64,000 nucleotides of DNA from positions 1,034,438 through 1,098,437 of the forward strand of contig VWZS01002677.1 of the NCBI GenBank assembly GCA_013397075.1. Reading direction: 5' to 3'. The first letter of the stretch is position 1; each line of letters starts with the position of its first letter. The notes below the pieces were generated by a model that did no database searches, was not told where the DNA came from, and saw only the letters and a program-made list of their open reading frames with translations. Of the stretch, positions 25,341 through 38,700 are shown piece by piece. Source of the stretch: Rhabdornis inornatus (Eukaryota > Chordata > Aves > Passeriformes > Rhabdornithidae). The position numbers were made by a program, and so were the translations under genes.

Positions 25341-28300
25341 GGCTGCTGTGGGGTAGGGACAGGACTCCTATCTGCCACACCTGACTGCCAGGCACAGAAC
25401 CCCTGACTCTCCTAGGTTAAGGACAGAAAAAAAAATCACCAAGGGTGAGGTTCATCTCACCTTTCTCCAAAAGCGCTCAAAAAGAATGGACCAATTATTT
25501 TTTTCATTTTTTATTCATGGGCTTGACAGATAGAAATTCCAATGAAGGAGCCACTTCATCTGCCTTTTTATTCTGAACTAAAAAAGGAGCCTTGGTAATT
25601 AGATTAAATTGAATGTGTATTTTTTAGATGAAAATTCTCATAGAGACTAAGGGTCAGAAACACGGTGGTATTTAAACTTTCAGCTCCTTTTTTAGGAAAT
25701 GGTCTCACATTGATTTTACCAACCACCAGCTGCCTGAGTAATTTCTGAGATTTGAATCTAATTACAGTGTAAAGATCATATGTGAAGTCTGTGGCTGACC
25801 TTACTGAAATAAATCTTTCAAGAAACATTGCATCCTCTCTTGGATAATATAATAATATTTCCATGTCTGCTTCATTACTGAGATATAATAATGGGAAAAT
25901 GCATTTAGAGCTTGTACTTTATGGAAACATTTTTAAATAAGTTGTTAAGATATGAATGAAAAATGTTAACATTTTAAATAGTGTAAACTGTTGTACTTTG
26001 TATTTTATTATTGATGGGGATGATCTTATTCATCTTTCAGTAATATTAAGAGAAAACTATTACTTAGAGTTAATTACTTAGAGTTAATAGATGGATGTAA
26101 AGAGCACAAGATAATATGTGTTACATTAGTTACTAACTCAGTAAAGCACTTAAGACACACGGTTGTAGTTAATTTTCCACACTTTTAACCAGGTTTGATC
26201 ATTTTCTTTTAAATCCATTTTACCAAATTAAGACACTAATAATAATATTGCAAGTACTGTTTCCACATGTCTTGATAAATTTTAAAATTATTTATTTTGA
26301 ATACTAATTTAAAATCTCATTTATTCTATTCACATGGACAGAATAAAATAATTTACCTCAATTATCAAATCATAGCAAGCTTCAAAGACAATCTTGCTTT
26401 GGGAAGTGCTCTCCCCTACTGCTTCTTCCTGTTTTCTGTTTTATTTTAGAAAAGCTGAGGAAAGTCCTGGAATGAATGTGGATATGTAAATGCAGAAATG
26501 TTAGAGATTCATTACTGAATTTATATCTTTACAAGAATTATTTTTTCTATAGACTAAATAGTTCTTTGATACTTGCTAAAAAAGGCATCATTTCTTAAAC
26601 ATAAGGTGTGATATATGTGAGATATAAAAGGATAAGAATCTTTAAACTCAGAAGAAAGGCACATGCTCTGCTAGTAAAATAGTGAAATTTAATTCATAAC
26701 CATAATTGTTATTTAATAGTGATAAACTTGGCACTCTTTTTTGCCCTTTTTAATGTCACGCAAACGAAGGTTTGTAAAAAGCAACCATCCAGCTTTGGTG
26801 ATTTTTTTTTTCTAAAACATCCAGGAACATTTTTTATTTGGAAACTGTTTGATTTTTCAGTGCTTTTGCACAAGCAAATTAGTGTTTCATGATAGAAATA
26901 CATTTATTGGTTATGCTGCATTGGCAGATGAAGTGAACACTTTACATCCTATTAAATGATGCTAATTTTTGAGACTTGAAAAAAACAATGCCTGGAGTTG
27001 CTCAATTTCTTCCCATTCTTCTGACACAGCTCTCCCCAAATGAAACTGCACAAGACTTTTATCTTTTATCCTTTTATTCCTTCTGAAACCAGCTTCCTAG
27101 GCCAGTTGGTCTTCAAATGGGAAGTAAAATCCTGCAGTGACAAAGATCAGAGGAGGCCTCTGAGGAGGGATGAATAAGCTTTTGAAACAGTGAATAACAT
27201 CTTGAGTGCTGCAGAAAAGCAAAAATGCCCAAGGAATTCCAGGTATAGCATTTACAGGGCCTGAAAGATACTAGCAAGTTCTGGAATTGATTTGGAAGTT
27301 TGCTGACTCAGATGTTAACTTAATTTTTGAACAGCTCAGGAAGAGCAACTTCAATTTATATGAGCAGAGAAAAATCAAACCCATTTGTTTACTTTCAATC
27401 TGAAAATAAATCTCCCTGATTTCATTCGCTGTGAAATTTAAATTCTGCCTTTCACCACATTAATAAGATTGCCATATGCGCATGTTTTATTAATCATAAA
27501 AGCTTATTTAATTTATATGGCTTTATTTACTTTCTGAATTAATGGTAGGGTCTATATCCAAAGAGTAAATAGCTGATATTATCATCTCTATTATTGCTTA
27601 ATTCTTGCAGTGCAACAGAACCTCAAAGCCTCCAGAAACAACTGATGTCTCTGGTGCTGAGCTCATTAATGCACACAGGAAAGAAGGAAAGCAGAAGTCT
27701 GAACACAAAGACAAAACTCTTCTGGTTTGTACTTTGATGCTCTCTGCCCTGAAGTAATAATGGCAAAATCAGATTCTGGGCTTGCACAGGAAGAGGCAAG
27801 TAGGCAGAAGAATATTTCTGTTTTGGGAGTGTTCTGTTCTTCCTCTGCACCCATGGTGATACTGAGCTGCTGTCTCTTAAATACCTTCACTAAATTCTTA
27901 ATTAGAATTCAGTCATATTGTCCAGTCAGAGCCTTCTCTGTGGAACACAGATTCAAATATAATTTTTTTTTTTTAGCTGAGAGTATTTTAGTATCAGGTT
28001 GTTTAAATTGAGGTGCATTTAATCTTAATTTGTAGCATCATTTCTATAAAACCCTTTAGAATAATCTGCTTCCTGACATGATTAGTCAAATGGTTTAATT
28101 TATAGTGTCTCAAAAAAAAAAAAAAAAGCTTGCTTTGCACATGAATACAATAGGGAAGTTACAGCAATACAATATAAGTCCAGGAACTGAAAACTAATTA
28201 CTGCTGAACTTTAATAAAACAGATATTAGAAAGGGACATCCTACTCTAACAAAGGGCAAATATCTTGTAAGATTATTTCAAGCTGTTTCTGGTTCAGCCA

Positions 28301-28724
28301 CTTTAATCAATACAGAAAGACAGAAGTCTTGGAAATCCTACTAATTTAACCCAACAAAGTTTCTACGACTTAATAATTAGGAGTTGTTGGGCTTTTTTTC
28401 TCCTTTTATTCGTGGAAAAATAAAAGCACTTTTTGAAAAACCCAAACCTAGCCCCTTGCCATAAACTTATATACTAAAAAGCTAAAAGGTATCTCATAAA
28501 ATCATCAAAATTTGCATAACACGTTATTTCAAATGGAAGAGGTTTTGCCTCCTAGAAAAACCCTAGAAATCTACTTAGCTTTGATTAACATTTTTAAATA
28601 TTATTAAGTTCAATTAACTAATTGGATTAAACTTGATTAAATACAGCTCCCTTTAGCTTCACTGTATTTTGAATCAGCTTCTGAGCGAGTTGCAAGACTA
28701 ATCTAAATTACAGTAACTCACTGC
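25341..28724. other. Unique-looking non-coding DNA
   Basis: No gene or clear transposon is recognised. It includes a doubled 14-bp unit at 26060-26087 and a 16-base A run at 28112-28127. About 25860-26340 is strongly A+T-rich. About 27420-27540 is A+T-rich but non-repetitive, with TTAAT/ATTAAT motifs. Overlapping short open frames on both strands at 27623-28011 have no domain. Confidence 0.5.
26060..26087. repeat. 14-bp perfect tandem duplication
   Basis: ttacttagagttaa occurs twice back to back with no mismatch. Confidence 0.92.
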
Positions 28725-28790
28725 ATGAAATCCTGGCTCTGCTGAAATCAGTGGTAAAACTCCCCTGGACTACATTCAGGTCAGAATATT
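28725..28790. repeat. Possible ancient sauropsid interspersed repeat
   Basis: The blocks tgaaatcctggct, ctgaaatcagtgg, taaaactcccctgg and ctacattcagg follow, in order, an old palindromic motif that I recall as common in reptile and bird genomes (a 'cctgg ... gaagtcaatgg ... aaaactccc ... ttcaatgg' arrangement). I cannot name the family. Confidence 0.4.
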
Positions 28791-29266
28791 ACTGAAATTG
28801 TCTCATCAAAGTAGTGCTCAGCTCAAAGGCTTCTTTGCAGCAGTAACCTAAGTCCCGATATCACCTGGGGTTCAAACTGCCTGAACGAGTTTTAATTTTG
28901 TCCCTGCTGCTCAAACAACAAAGTAAGGACTAAGCAGGGCTGGAGGTGTCCTGTGGAAATAAAACCATAAATCTAATGATTTTTTGGTTTTTTCATTGGT
29001 TCCAGATTTTCTGTGTAATGTTTGAGTCCTCTAAATGCTTTCTTTGCAGTCCTGAGCTTTACAAAATCCAGCTGGTTTGTTAAAAGTCATAACTGTAAGG
29101 TCAACAGACCACTAGCATTTTAAGTTTATTTGCCTCTCACTGTTGTGATATTTGTTTTAACATGACAGTGTGGATTTTGCACTAGCCTTAGCATTTATCA
29201 GGAGATAACTGGATTCAAATATATAAATAACTCTCTTTTGCCAAGTGCAAGGTGACTTTGTTCAAA
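28791..29266. other. Unique-looking non-coding DNA
   Basis: No feature is recognised. Confidence 0.5.
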
Positions 29267-29380
29267 GCAGCCTGTGTTGTTCTTGTGTTGTTCTGGAATT
29301 TTGACTATCACAGTGTTGATAACACACCAAGGTTTTGGCTGTTGTTAAAAGTGCTTGCACAATATTAAAGGTTTCTCAGT
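29267..29380 (+). mobile_element. Endogenous retrovirus LTR remnant (avian ERVL-like)
   Basis: The blocks ttctggaattttgacta, cagtgttgataacacacca, ggttttggctgttgtta and gtgcttgcac...aaaggtttctcag follow, in order, an LTR widespread in bird genomes, with the motif agtgttgataacac as its most distinctive part. Only an internal part of the LTR is left. I see no paired LTR and no gag, pol or env. The exact family name is not certain. Confidence 0.6.
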
Positions 29381-29443
29381 TGAGATTCATCTGTGTCCAG
29401 AGCAGTCAGAAACATCCATTTCACTTCTGTGGTTTGTGTTCTA

Positions 29444-29555
29444 GAGCTTTTTTGGGTTTGGGGGGCTTGTTTGTGTGTTTGTTTACTTGTTTTTCTTGTT
29501 GTGTGGGGGTTCTTTGGTTTTGAGTGTTTCTTTGTTATGGAGGTTTTTGTGACTT
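29444..29555. repeat. G/T-rich, nearly A/C-free simple tract
   Basis: About 110 bases made almost only of T and G, including runs ggggggc and gtgtgggggt. Short frames over it (29335-29523, 29393-29590) are composition artefacts. Confidence 0.8.
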
Positions 29556-32500
29556 TTTTTCAAAATGGTCTAAAATTAATATTCTTTTGATAATAATTAA
29601 CATGACTGATTAAATGGAAAGTTGGTTTCTGAGAATTCCTCTTAGGAAACAAAAAGCATAGGTATCTTGAATATAAATAAATATCTGCACCTATAGGAGA
29701 GCTAGTTAGGCAGCGTTTTTTGAATATGTTATGAATTATATTTCTGAATTTCATTTTAAAAATACATTTAGAAACCATTTGGGTTCTTTTCCATTGTTCA
29801 GCAGCTGTCGGTTTGGCTGAATAAAGTATTGCAGGTATAAATTGAATAGTAAATTGCCAGTCTGACAGTGGTCAGCAATACACATTGAACAACCTATGCA
29901 ATGAAATTTCATTCTGCCAGTCAGTTCTGGGAAGTGTTTTGGAATGTAGAATGTTACTTTAGTTTAATTTTGTTTCTAATGCTGTCTATCATCTGTGTGT
30001 TTTCTTGTGTGGTGCTTTGCAAACTGAAGTTCTCTAATAATTTCTAATGCAGACATGAGTCTTTTGTATCAGAAATCATTGACTTTGTGTAATGCTCTTT
30101 TTCCCATCCCCTTTCATCTTCAGTCTGGGCTTAAAAACTCCCTCATCCACTTCTGTGTGGTGATTGTCCTGCTGGGAAGCCAAAGTCTGCAAGTGCATCC
30201 CTCAAGTCAGTGCTGTGACCTTTCTCGGGTAAAGATGTCATTAGGGTGAAAAAAGAGAGAGTATTTTGGGGAATAAAGGCTGCAACTGATGGTGCTACTG
30301 GGTTGAAATTCCCAACATTAAAAAATGGACAGCTGAGTGTGCTAGATTGGAGTAATTTACAGAAATTTAATAATCGGGTTAGCATACTCCCAGATTTATT
30401 AGTGCTGCTGCTCACGGGACTCTTTAATATGGGAAAAGTACATATTGGTCTAAAAGCTGCATTGGGATAAGAGGTATTCAAAAAGCTGGTATTTCTGGCT
30501 GTTAGCCAGAAAAGTCTACAAATTAAAAAATGGATGTGTAACTATTCATAGTGGAAAAAGTATTTCTTTCCTATGTAATAATTTAATATAAGCCACTTAC
30601 TTTGAAAATGTTTTTGTTACTGTTGCTTTCTTCTTGTACATAAAACTGGTGTAAATTTCCAGATATTTAAATAGCCTTTAATAGCATCAAACCAAAACAC
30701 TTTAATTTTTCATTTTCTCACCATTTCTTAATTCACCATAAAACTAACAAGTTATTTTTATTGACCATAATTTGCATATTTGACAAAATTATTATTCAAC
30801 CCCCAAACTATTAAGTCCTAAATTGAATTCCACTGTCAAGCCCTTCCGGCATTATGAGGATTTACCTTTTTATTGTATGTTCTAATTTATACTGTGTTGA
30901 ACAATCACACAACCTTAAACACAAGAAATAATAACCTTTTCTCCCTTGTTTGCCTGGTTTTCAGATGTTTCTGCAGAAGAGTGGTATATGTCTCTTAAGT
31001 CTTCATTGACAGACATCTAATTTTCATGTCTGGGTTCTTTAGAAATTAGTATTGTTTAAAGTCTGCTACAGATGGAACTGATTAGACCAATAAAGGGGAC
31101 CTGATGTGCTGGGGAAATTATCTTTACCCTCAGAACTTGATTTGAATCTGCTTGATTTGACAGGCACTGCTGGCTCCTGCACAAAAGAAATGGAATTTTT
31201 CAGTTTGTTAGTGGGCAAGCAAATCAATTCTGTGATGCTTCCTCATTTAGAACATTTTCCAAAGTTGTTTCTGTTCAAGGAAAGAATTCAGATTCCTGAT
31301 TGATTCTGCAGATATCTATGCCACAGATTTGCACAGGGGCAGGGCTGCTGCCTTTGCTGTGGTAAATGCTTGCTTTGGTGATTAAATCTAGGTACGGTGT
31401 ACCAGAGTAGCAAAACTGCCTGGTGTGGTTTATTCAACATTTTCCACTTCCAGCCAAATAATTAGTTTTCAAATTTACTGTTTTATAAGCACAATAGAAT
31501 GCAAATTGAACCTTTTTCATTGGGACTTGATTTATTTTCTCATGATAGATTGAGGGGGGGAAGCCAGCCATCACGTAGTGCAAATCTGACCTCTCAGTGA
31601 CTCCCCTTTCACTACAAGCAAAATATTTGATCTTATCTTCTCAGCCCTAGTTTAAAGGCTTGTATTTGTGAGTAAATGTTAATCTTAGGTTATGCTCCTC
31701 AGGGATCTTGATCTTGTGTGGAAAGCTTCTGAAGATGATCCCATTTAAGTGGGACCATAAAAAGCGTGTAGTAATTACCAGGAAATGCTTCACAATTGCT
31801 GCATGGTGTTAACCCTCTGCTTGGAGTGGAAAGTTGAGACTGTGGAAATCAGGGCTTGCTGGAGAAAAAAACCACATGTGATACAGAATAGACTTTCAGG
31901 GTGAGGGAAGATTTCCTGAGCATCTTAAAAGTCTCCCAAAGAGGCATTCACCCCCTCCTAAAAATTAATTCTGAAAAGCAATCAGTATTTGAATTCCTTT
32001 CCTCTACTCATCTCTGTTGAACACTTTAATAATTTAAGGAAGAATCTCAGTGGAACTGTTGAATTAACTCTTGGGAATTGGAGGTTGAGTTCTTGTTTTT
32101 TCTCTTGTAGTTATGAAATGTGATTTGTTCATAGCAGGTTCTGAAACTGTTGTTTTCTAAAATTAAAAAAAAATTATTATGTTACTACAACCCAGTCTCT
32201 GCCTAAGCTGAGACTACTAAATTCCAGCAGCCTTGATACCCTTCCAAATGTGCCCCCAAAAAGACAAGACTCTTAAATTTAAAAATCAATAGCTTCAGTG
32301 CTTCCCAGACACAAACATGTAAAAGCTGTCCTTTCTGACAAGTGTTTGGATTTTAGACTGATGAATTGCATTTCAGCAAGAATGGAAAAAAAAAAATCCA
32401 ACGCTTCTCTTCCCCTACAGAGTAACATAACAATAAAAGATTTTCACGTCTCACTTATTTTGTCTTTTCTGACTAGAATGTCGGAATTGCACACCAGTGT

Positions 32501-35500
32501 GAGGAAGTTATCTCAGACTATTTGTTTTCCCATCGAAGTATATATATACAAACCTCAGCGATTTTTGGAAAGAAGTTTTGAATTACAGGGGGTTTTAAGG
32601 AACTTATTCTATTGTTTCTACTTCTTTTTATTAATGAGTAAAAAACACTTAGAATAGCTTATAAATTAGAAGAAGGAGAAATTCTGCTAGAATATCATCT
32701 TTGTACCAAAGATGTTGGCCAGCTACAGAGACCATTGCAGGTGCCATTTTAGGAATTGCCTCTGTAGGTCAGCAGGTGAATTTTAAGTATTAATCCTCTC
32801 CTAAGGTGCACATGGCAGCTAGGTTAGTGTTTAAAGGTCATTCAATATCTGTCTTCAAAAGTGAATTGGAGAGTTAACCACATCTGTCTCAGGGAATTCA
32901 AACAACACCAGCCCCTGAGCACAGAAGGTAGAAATAACAGCCCTAAGTGGGTTTAATTTTCAAGGAGCTGGGCAAGCACACTTTTGGCATCATTTATTTA
33001 ACTCCACTTAAATTCAAATTGGCACAACGCTGCCAGTACAGTAACTGCAGGATGGATTCCACAGGCAGGCTTTCCTAGTCATTGCTGATACCATATGAAT
33101 AATAATGATGATCCTAGGTAAAAACTCAATTAGTGAACTATGCAGTGCCTTTCTGTTGATATATGCAGTATATCAGAGCACTGCAGAACAAGCAGGAAGA
33201 GCTGTTTGCATAAATTTGTCTTGTTTACCTTCACATGTTAATGGTATTTATCAAGGTCAAAGAAACAGCAAATAAAGAAGTTGTATAATCCTGTGTACAG
33301 TTTAAAAAGGCAACAAAAACCACAACCAAAAAAAAACCCAACAAAAAACATCCCAACAAGGACTGACCTTGAGCTATAAGATCCCACAGTATATATCCAA
33401 GCTTAACTTTAACTCAAATATGTGTTTTTGACTGAGTCACCTCAGCCTTCTTCAACCCAGTCAATCCATAGAGAAAAATTTACTCATGACTCTCAGAGGG
33501 AAACACAGAGTTCAGAGCCTGAAATTTCTTTATCACCCTTATTAAGAAGAGTGAACAGAGGTGAGAAGTTATTCTCGTTTACAGTTTATGAGAGGCAACT
33601 CAAGAAAGCATTTATTTCAGTATTACACCCCAGTGTCACCAGTGTAGTGTATGGTGGAGAGGAACTTCCTCTGAACAAGGTATGGCTACTGTGGAACCAC
33701 AGCTCCTTTCCAACCTTTCTGTCCCTGGAGCTTAGGCCCTTTATTTCTACAGAGAAAGTTATGCTGACTGAACTTCCTAGAATCTGTAACAGACTCTGAA
33801 AATCCTAAAGTAAAGAGCACTATTAGACTGCATTTACAGCTTCTAAACGTGACTGTGATTTTTGTTCAGATTTTTTCTATTACCTATGGATTATTTATTT
33901 TCATCCAAAACCATGCACAATGTTATTTTGATCAAATACAGCTTTCACTTTAACCAAAAAATCAGACACTAATTTTGTCATATCATAAAGAGTCTCTTCT
34001 CTGTGTGGGAGGTCATCTGGATTGTCCTCTTTGGAACCAAATAGAAGAAGGGACAGGACAGGAGTGCTTAACTTGTAGTCAACAGAATTGTGTGTTACTG
34101 ATAAACTGGTATGTATCAATGAATTATGGTTTTATCCCTATGACTTACGGTCCTGGGCAGATTTAAGAAATTAAGAAATCTAATTACTGAAAAATTAAGA
34201 AATGTAATGTTTTGTTTGTGGTGGGAGGATTTGTTTGTTGGTTTTCCTTTTCTTTTTTCTCTCGATATGAATAATGTCAGATGTTAGGGAAGAGAGGAGG
34301 TGAATATTCCTAGTAGATGTTTCTTTGTTTTATTATTTTAAGAATCTTACTTCCTGCAAGTTATTTTATTTCTGAAGAACAAGGAAATAATTTTGTAATA
34401 CTCACCTGAAACATGGTTTCTTTAGGTTGGTGTATGCAATGTGTGTGTCTGCTTCCACCAGTTTCAAAAAATTTCAGGCTTCAATGTTTGAGGCTATCAC
34501 CACAGTCTGTGCTGAGATATTTAGATGAGATGGAACTTAAAACCACATATAGACACCGTGCACAAGTGTTAGAGCTTCATTCAAACAAAACTATAGCTTG
34601 AACTACAGTTAAGAAAATGCTGAAGTACAGAAAGTATGATCTTGAGAGAGAGGTATGGCTGTAAAGAAATCCTAAACTCTTCCCTGACTAGAAGATTATA
34701 CAATAGGAAAAGACCTTTGGATATTTACTTCAGAAAATGTCTATTTCAAAGTCTAAGTGTATGACTACTGTTATATTTTTTAATATAGTTTGCTATGAAA
34801 AAATCTCCCAGACATTAAATCTCACTTATTAAAATTTTAGTAATTTGTTATGGGCTGAATACCAAAGGAATTAGGCATCATTTGATTTAAATCCATGTTT
34901 GGAGATTAATATTTGAGACTGGGAATTCTTTGTTTAATTTGCAACCAAATGTACAGTTTTAGTTTAAGATTTGAAATGTCATGATCTCATGGCTTTCCAA
35001 TAAGGTCAGGAGTTGATTAAACTTGCATGATCTTTAAGAAATTAGAAAACTGATCACAGTCCAACACAAAAAAAACCCTGATATTTTCCCAATTGGGAAT
35101 TTAGGCATTTTATTTCTAAGAACCTTTAATATTAAAGCTTCATTGTATAAACACAAGCTATTTTCCATTTCAATCTGAACATTTGTCTTGCTAATGACTG
35201 AAATGATATCCTGATTAGAGTTGAATAATCCACTGAGGTATGAGCAGATTTTAATTTATGACTTCTTTTCTAATCAAAACCCTACATTTTGTTCTTATAA
35301 AAGACATGCTTCCGTTATGTTGTCCTGCCTGTAAAAAAAAGCAAAAAACCTACGAGAAAATGCTGTTTTCAAAACTTACTTTTTTCTGATTTGGGTGTTA
35401 TGGACATTTCAAAAATGCTCCTCAAGTTGACATCTGTAATACCAAGGCACTGTGCAATTTTTCTGATTCTCCAAAATGCACTTTCAGCACTTATCTTTTA

Positions 35501-38297
35501 AATTATTACAAAATCTAGCTTGGAAAGTGTCTCAGTGCTACAAGTATTTCACTTATTATGCAATGATTTGTGGAAAAGGAGATTTAATGAAGAAGGGAAC
35601 TATGGTCCTCTAAATCTTTCTAACAGGTTGAAGGGTCTCTGAGAAGCCCTCCCTTCCTTCTGCCACTCCATCCTCTGTCCCTTGATTCCAATGTGTCTGG
35701 CAAAGCTTGTTATTGGAGCCTGTGTCGATCATGGGAAAGTGGAATTAGGGTGAAAGTAGGTAAGGGATAAAAAAGGTGCAAAACAAGTTTTAATAATGCT
35801 GAGAAGCTTGTCACATATCCCCTGGGTGACACAGTCTGATGAGCCTGGCCTTTGGACCTGCCTCCTTTCCCAACAATCTGAAAGAAGGGAGAAGCCACAA
35901 TGGCACATCTGCTTTGTTGTGTTCCTTCTCTCCAGCACCCCACATCTCCCCGTGCTTCAAGGGCTGCTGCTCCTAATCTAGTCCTTAAATTGTCACACAG
36001 CTTCACAGCATTTCTTTGCTGGGAATGCTAATACAAACTGTTCCTGCTTTTAGTTTCTACACCGCCTTCACAGCTCTGTTGTACAACTATTCAAGTGATG
36101 CCATTTCCCTGCTGGGATGAGGTTTTGGTGTGTAAATCTAAGACATCACTATAGCACCATGGTGACTGCTCAACACAACATTTTTAGAAATATTTTCATT
36201 AATAAGATGGTATACAGTGAATATTCATGAAGAAAAGATGACAGGATAGAAAGTTAGGGGATAATTTGCCTGAAAACACAGGGAAAAAATAAATTCTAAA
36301 CAGTTTCATTTTTCATCATATGCTTTTAGCAAAATCCTTGCAAAGAGAAACAAACAGCGTTACCTATCACACCCCAAGGTGTTTTATACTACTTCAGAAA
36401 TTATCAGAGGTTATTTTATTTAAAAGCTGAACTTAAATTTCTGCCTTCATTCAGCAGGTGAGTAGTCATAAGAAAAAAAATCCCAACACACTAATTTATT
36501 ACAACCTTGCTACCAGAGCAGCTACTATCATTTATGAGGTTGTACTGAAGTCAAGAACTTCCCAACAACCAGGCTTTACTGTGAGTCAGGACTAGAGTCC
36601 AGTTTCCAGTCTTTCCGTCAGGAAAACCACATGGCTTGTATTAGGAACTACCATTGCACCGAATACAATTTTATTATACAACATAATTAACTTTCCTAGA
36701 CAAAATTGACATTATGTATTAAACTTATAGAAGTCAACATAAAAAGTATGTCTTTTTTCAAGTGTATGGGTGCATTAAAAATTCATGCATCCATGGTGCT
36801 CAGATCATTTGGCAGCACTGCAATTCCTGTGCAATCACTCTTTTTGGTTCTGAATTTTGTATCTCTCTGCTCAAGCACATTCTCAAATTATGCTGATTCC
36901 ATAGGCCAAATTCTGCTCTTTTCTGCAAAGTTTCTAAATTGGAGCCATCAAAACAGGGAAAAGCAGTTGTCCTATTGTAGCCTCACTTTTCAGCTGAGAA
37001 TTAAATAGACCTATTCTTATTCACCTAAGTAGCATGGACTTCCAGAAGACTATTGTAACATTTTGTCATATCCATAAGAGAGAAATAATTTCATCTGATA
37101 TTTTAATCTTCAGAATGGAAAACTGCAGCTCTCTAATAGCACACAGAAACATTATACAGCAGTTTTTGTACAGGAAATGAAAAGCAAAGTCTTATCCAGA
37201 TAAAACTGCAGGGAAAATATAGATAGGCAGAACAAAATTATCACTTGTGATTGAAGTTGGCAAGGACAGGGAGGATAAGTCTACCCTTGTGAAGAGTGCC
37301 ATGGGATCTTTAATGGTCAGTCACAAAGGGGCCTGAGTGGGCTCCATTACCCAATTACTGTACAGATAGGCTCATTAATGGAAGATTACAGCAATCAGAT
37401 ATGCTTCTCTTTAATTTTACTAGCATATCTACCCTCCTACCATGAATTCCTGTGCCCACAAATCAAAAGTTTTACTGGGAGGGGTGTGAGGGGAAGAAAT
37501 AGTCTTTTTCTTGTCTTTCATAAATTAAATTTTGTGAATGTTAATTCTGTGCCTCTGGCAGCAGTGCAAGAAGAAGGGCACTTTTTTTTTTTGGAGTTTA
37601 TCACTCAGTAGTGACTGTTTTCCCATAGAGCCAAAAAAAATCAATCTCTGCTCAAAATGCCCCTGAAGACAGGAGAATGCATTGTGTGCTTTGCTGGTTA
37701 ATATGTCTACCTGATGAAAAAAAAAGAAAAAAATCAATACATTTTTCTTAAAAAGGGTTACTGCAAGAGGAGAAAGTAGTTTATTTCTTTCTGATTGATG
37801 AAACTGCATCAAAGTCAGTTATCCACCATTAAGTTCCATATTTATCCTCGCCACTCTTCAGACTGCTGGAGTGCAGTGTTCAGCCAGTACTTCCATTATA
37901 ATATTAAGCCAAAGTTGAGAGCATTTGAAAAACTCAGAGAACTGGAAATTTTTATTAAAATAAATGTTTGAAAGGGAAGCATGGAAGATTTAAATAAATA
38001 TAAAACATTCAACAAAAAAATGAAAGGGTTCTAGGGGCCAGAAAAGAGGTCAGAATCATGGCAGGCTGAGGTTATTCTATTTCTCAGGAGATTATACATT
38101 CATGGTATTTTCTGACAGCCTGCAGTCCCAGGGTTGCTGTTCTTTTGAATCTCAAACTCACCACTGCTCCAGAGAGATTTGGTGTCTTCCATTCCTTCTT
38201 TATTGGAGAAAACTATTTTGAATTTTAAAAATGGAGGTTAAAAAACTTGCTTATACTACCAGAGTGCCATAGTTTTAGCTTTAGGCTTCCTGCTCAA
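29556..38297. other. Long unique-looking non-coding stretch
   Basis: No gene, RNA or transposon is recognised over nearly 9 kb. It holds a small stem-loop (tttctggct, gtt, agccagaaa) at 30492-30512 and an A/C-rich, G-free tract at 33311-33359. A less A+T-rich part at about 35630-36000 has open frames on both strands but no domain. A 125-codon frame at 33422-33799 and 112 codons at 30143-30481 (minus) are unassigned. The stretch 29800-29940 is non-repetitive with balanced composition and may be a conserved non-coding element. Confidence 0.5.
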
Positions 38298-38325
38298 ATA
38301 CTAAGTCTGCTATCAGACTTAGTAT
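38298..38325. other. Perfect 12-bp stem, 4-base loop hairpin
   Basis: atactaagtctg (38298-38309) and cagacttagtat (38314-38325) are exact reverse complements around ctat. No T run follows, so it is not a bacterial-style terminator, and none would be expected in this genome. Confidence 0.85.
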
Positions 38326-38370
38326 AAAGTATTTATTGTGTAAAATGCAAGTATAGAAGAGTTGACAAAT

Positions 38371-38536
38371 GGTGAGACACTGGAACGGGCTGCCTGGAGA
38401 TATTGTGGATGCCCCATCCCTGGAAGTGTTCAAGGAAAGGTTGGATGGGGCTTTGACCAATGTGATCTAGTGAAAGGGGGTTGTAACAAGATTATCTTTA
38501 AGGTCTGTTCCAAGAAAAAACATTCCATGATTCTTG
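38371..38536 (+). mobile_element. CR1 LINE 3' end, sense
   Basis: Clear CR1 3' region: gagacactggaacgggctgc, then gtggatgccccatccctgga, agtgttcaaggaaaggttgg, atggggctttgacc, tgatctagtgaaaggg, atctttaaggtctgttcc and a terminal attccatgattct. The short segment between the 'tgatctag' block and the terminus is reduced compared with a full element. A 63-codon frame over it (38362-38553) is repeat-derived. Confidence 0.92.
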
Positions 38537-38662
38537 GAATGCATGACAGATAGTCATATTCCCTCTTCAGGAAAACAGGAGGGACTTATTTCCTCCAGTT
38601 TAACATGAATTTCAAGTAAGGGAATTACTGCCCATCCTTAGTGACCAATATATTCAATATAT

Positions 38663-38700
38663 ATAGAATCATGGAATCATTAAGGTGCTGTTATGTCACC
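38663..38700 (-). mobile_element. Very short CR1 LINE terminus, antisense
   Basis: atagaatcatggaatcatta followed by agg is the standard start of an antisense CR1. The similarity fades by about 38700. With the sense copy ending 127 bp upstream, this gives two CR1 termini facing each other. Confidence 0.65.

Noticed and set aside
30492..30512. 9-bp stem, 3-base loop (tttctggct / agccagaaa)
   Set aside because: A stem this short is expected by chance in 64 kb.
33422..33799. 125-codon plus-strand frame
   Set aside because: No recognisable domain and no repeat or exon context.
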